64,000 nt of DNA from Vanilla planifolia. Its lineage: Eukaryota; Streptophyta; Magnoliopsida; Asparagales; Orchidaceae. Within the stretch, counting starts at the first letter, position 1. Each line of letters opens with the position of its first letter. Shown here piece by piece: positions 63,560 through 64,000 of the stretch. The position numbers were made by a program, and so were the translations under genes. The stretch is from the NCBI GenBank assembly GCA_023846275.1, contig CM043877.1:15421107-15485106 (forward strand), written 5' to 3'. The notes under the pieces are model-generated. The model searched no databases and was not told the DNA's origin. It was given only the letters and a program-made list of their open reading frames with translations.

Positions 63560-64000
63560 CGTTAAAAATGTGCATTTTTATTTTACAAATTGTCCAGAAA
63601 TTGTATTTTATAAATTTCATACACAATATATATCATTTTAACAGAGAATAATTTAAAAATTTTATTTGAATGAATTTCTCTAAAAAGAGTGAGAAGTTCA
63701 ATACAAAATATTTTTGTAAAATATTTTATACAATTGAGTATCATTTGATCAAATTACATAAAATACTTTATGACAATTTAATTATTTAATAGACATAGTC
63801 TATTTAATTATCTAAAAATGATTAAATGATTAAAATTAATTTTTCAAGATTAGAAGTTTTAGTCCAAAGTTTAAGTTTATATCATAAGTTTTGTTTATTT
63901 AATTTTTATTTAGTTTTAAATTTACAAATTTATTTATTTTTAAAGCATTTTTATATAATTTCTAAGGACTTGTTTAGTTAACTATAAGTTTCAAGTAGGA
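63560..64000. other. AT-rich DNA upstream of the probable promoter
   Basis: No gene recognised. It contains copy 2 of the MITE-like repeat. Confidence 0.6.
63742..63990. repeat. AT-rich dispersed repeat, copy 2
   Basis: Second copy of the repeat at 61565-61830, just upstream of the probable promoter. Both copies are in the same orientation. Confidence 0.5.

Larger units (their letters stand above)
63000..63560 (-). promoter_or_regulatory. GC-rich island, probable promoter region
   Basis: About 63000..63480 is far richer in G, C and CpG than anything else in the window, with AT-rich DNA on both sides, as expected at a plant promoter/first exon. On the minus strand TATA-like sequences (TTTATATTTTG near 63546-63558, TATTAAAT near 63518) lie upstream of the candidate leader. 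The CT-rich plus strand would equally suit a leader of a divergent gene, but no coding exon was recognised there. Confidence 0.45.

Noticed and set aside
62986-63626. Coding exon in the GC-rich island (87- and 127-codon minus-strand frames, 93-codon plus-strand frame)
   Set aside because: The Arg/Lys-rich or Leu/Phe-rich peptides mirror the GA/CT-rich DNA. A leader exon with promoter explains the region better.
1-64000. CRISPR arrays, prokaryotic operons, tRNA genes, intact transposase or integrase genes
   Set aside because: No regularly spaced identical repeats, ribosome-binding-site patterns or tRNA cloverleaf were seen; all transposon frames are broken.

Overview
The window looks like nuclear DNA of a dicot plant: AT-rich, no bacterial-style gene packing, plant-type GT-AG introns, and large amounts of decayed retrotransposon sequence. 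The size of the introns and the LINE load resemble woody eudicots such as grapevine, but that species hint is inference only.

One protein-coding gene accounts for almost the whole window. It lies on the minus strand and runs from a probable GC-rich promoter and leader near 63.3-63.5 kb down past position 1, so its 3' end is missing. I rebuilt 19 coding exons (113..52167) with consistent splice sites and reading phase, giving about 784 codons. The product is a PH-RhoGAP protein of the REN1/PHGAP family, which switches off plant ROP (Rho-like) GTPases. The domain order is: short Cys/Ser-rich N-terminus, PH domain (exons 2-6), RhoGAP domain with an arginine finger (exons 7-12), acidic Ser/Gly/Asp-rich linker (exons 13-14), a conserved basic/Ser motif (exon 15), and coiled coils (exons 16-19) that continue outside the window. 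Only about 2.35 kb of the 64 kb is coding; the largest intron is about 13.3 kb.

The introns hold most of the sequence. 5'-UTR intron (52.2-63.3 kb): Ty3/gypsy integrase remnant, a diverged tandem-repeat block, a long AT microsatellite inside a duplicated flank, and a LINE 3' fragment. Intron 1 (45.7-52.0 kb): remnant resembling the plant 'gypsy-type transposon' gag-like protein. Intron 3 (41.0-44.2 kb): a 128-bp tandem duplication. Intron 7 (30.7-39.2 kb, non-canonical GC-AG): a sense-strand LINE whose ORF1 and reverse-transcriptase parts are separated by LTR-like repeats. Intron 10 (16.9-30.2 kb): a diverged LTR-like direct repeat pair, an antisense LINE, a solo LTR with a primer-binding site, and a retroelement RNase H remnant. 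Intron 11 (12.3-16.8 kb): a 5S rRNA-derived fragment of the kind carried by Cassandra elements, and an 18-G homopolymer.

No second intact gene, tRNA, CRISPR array or recent intact transposon was recognised. Exon positions come from hand translation and splice consensus; transposon limits are approximate.
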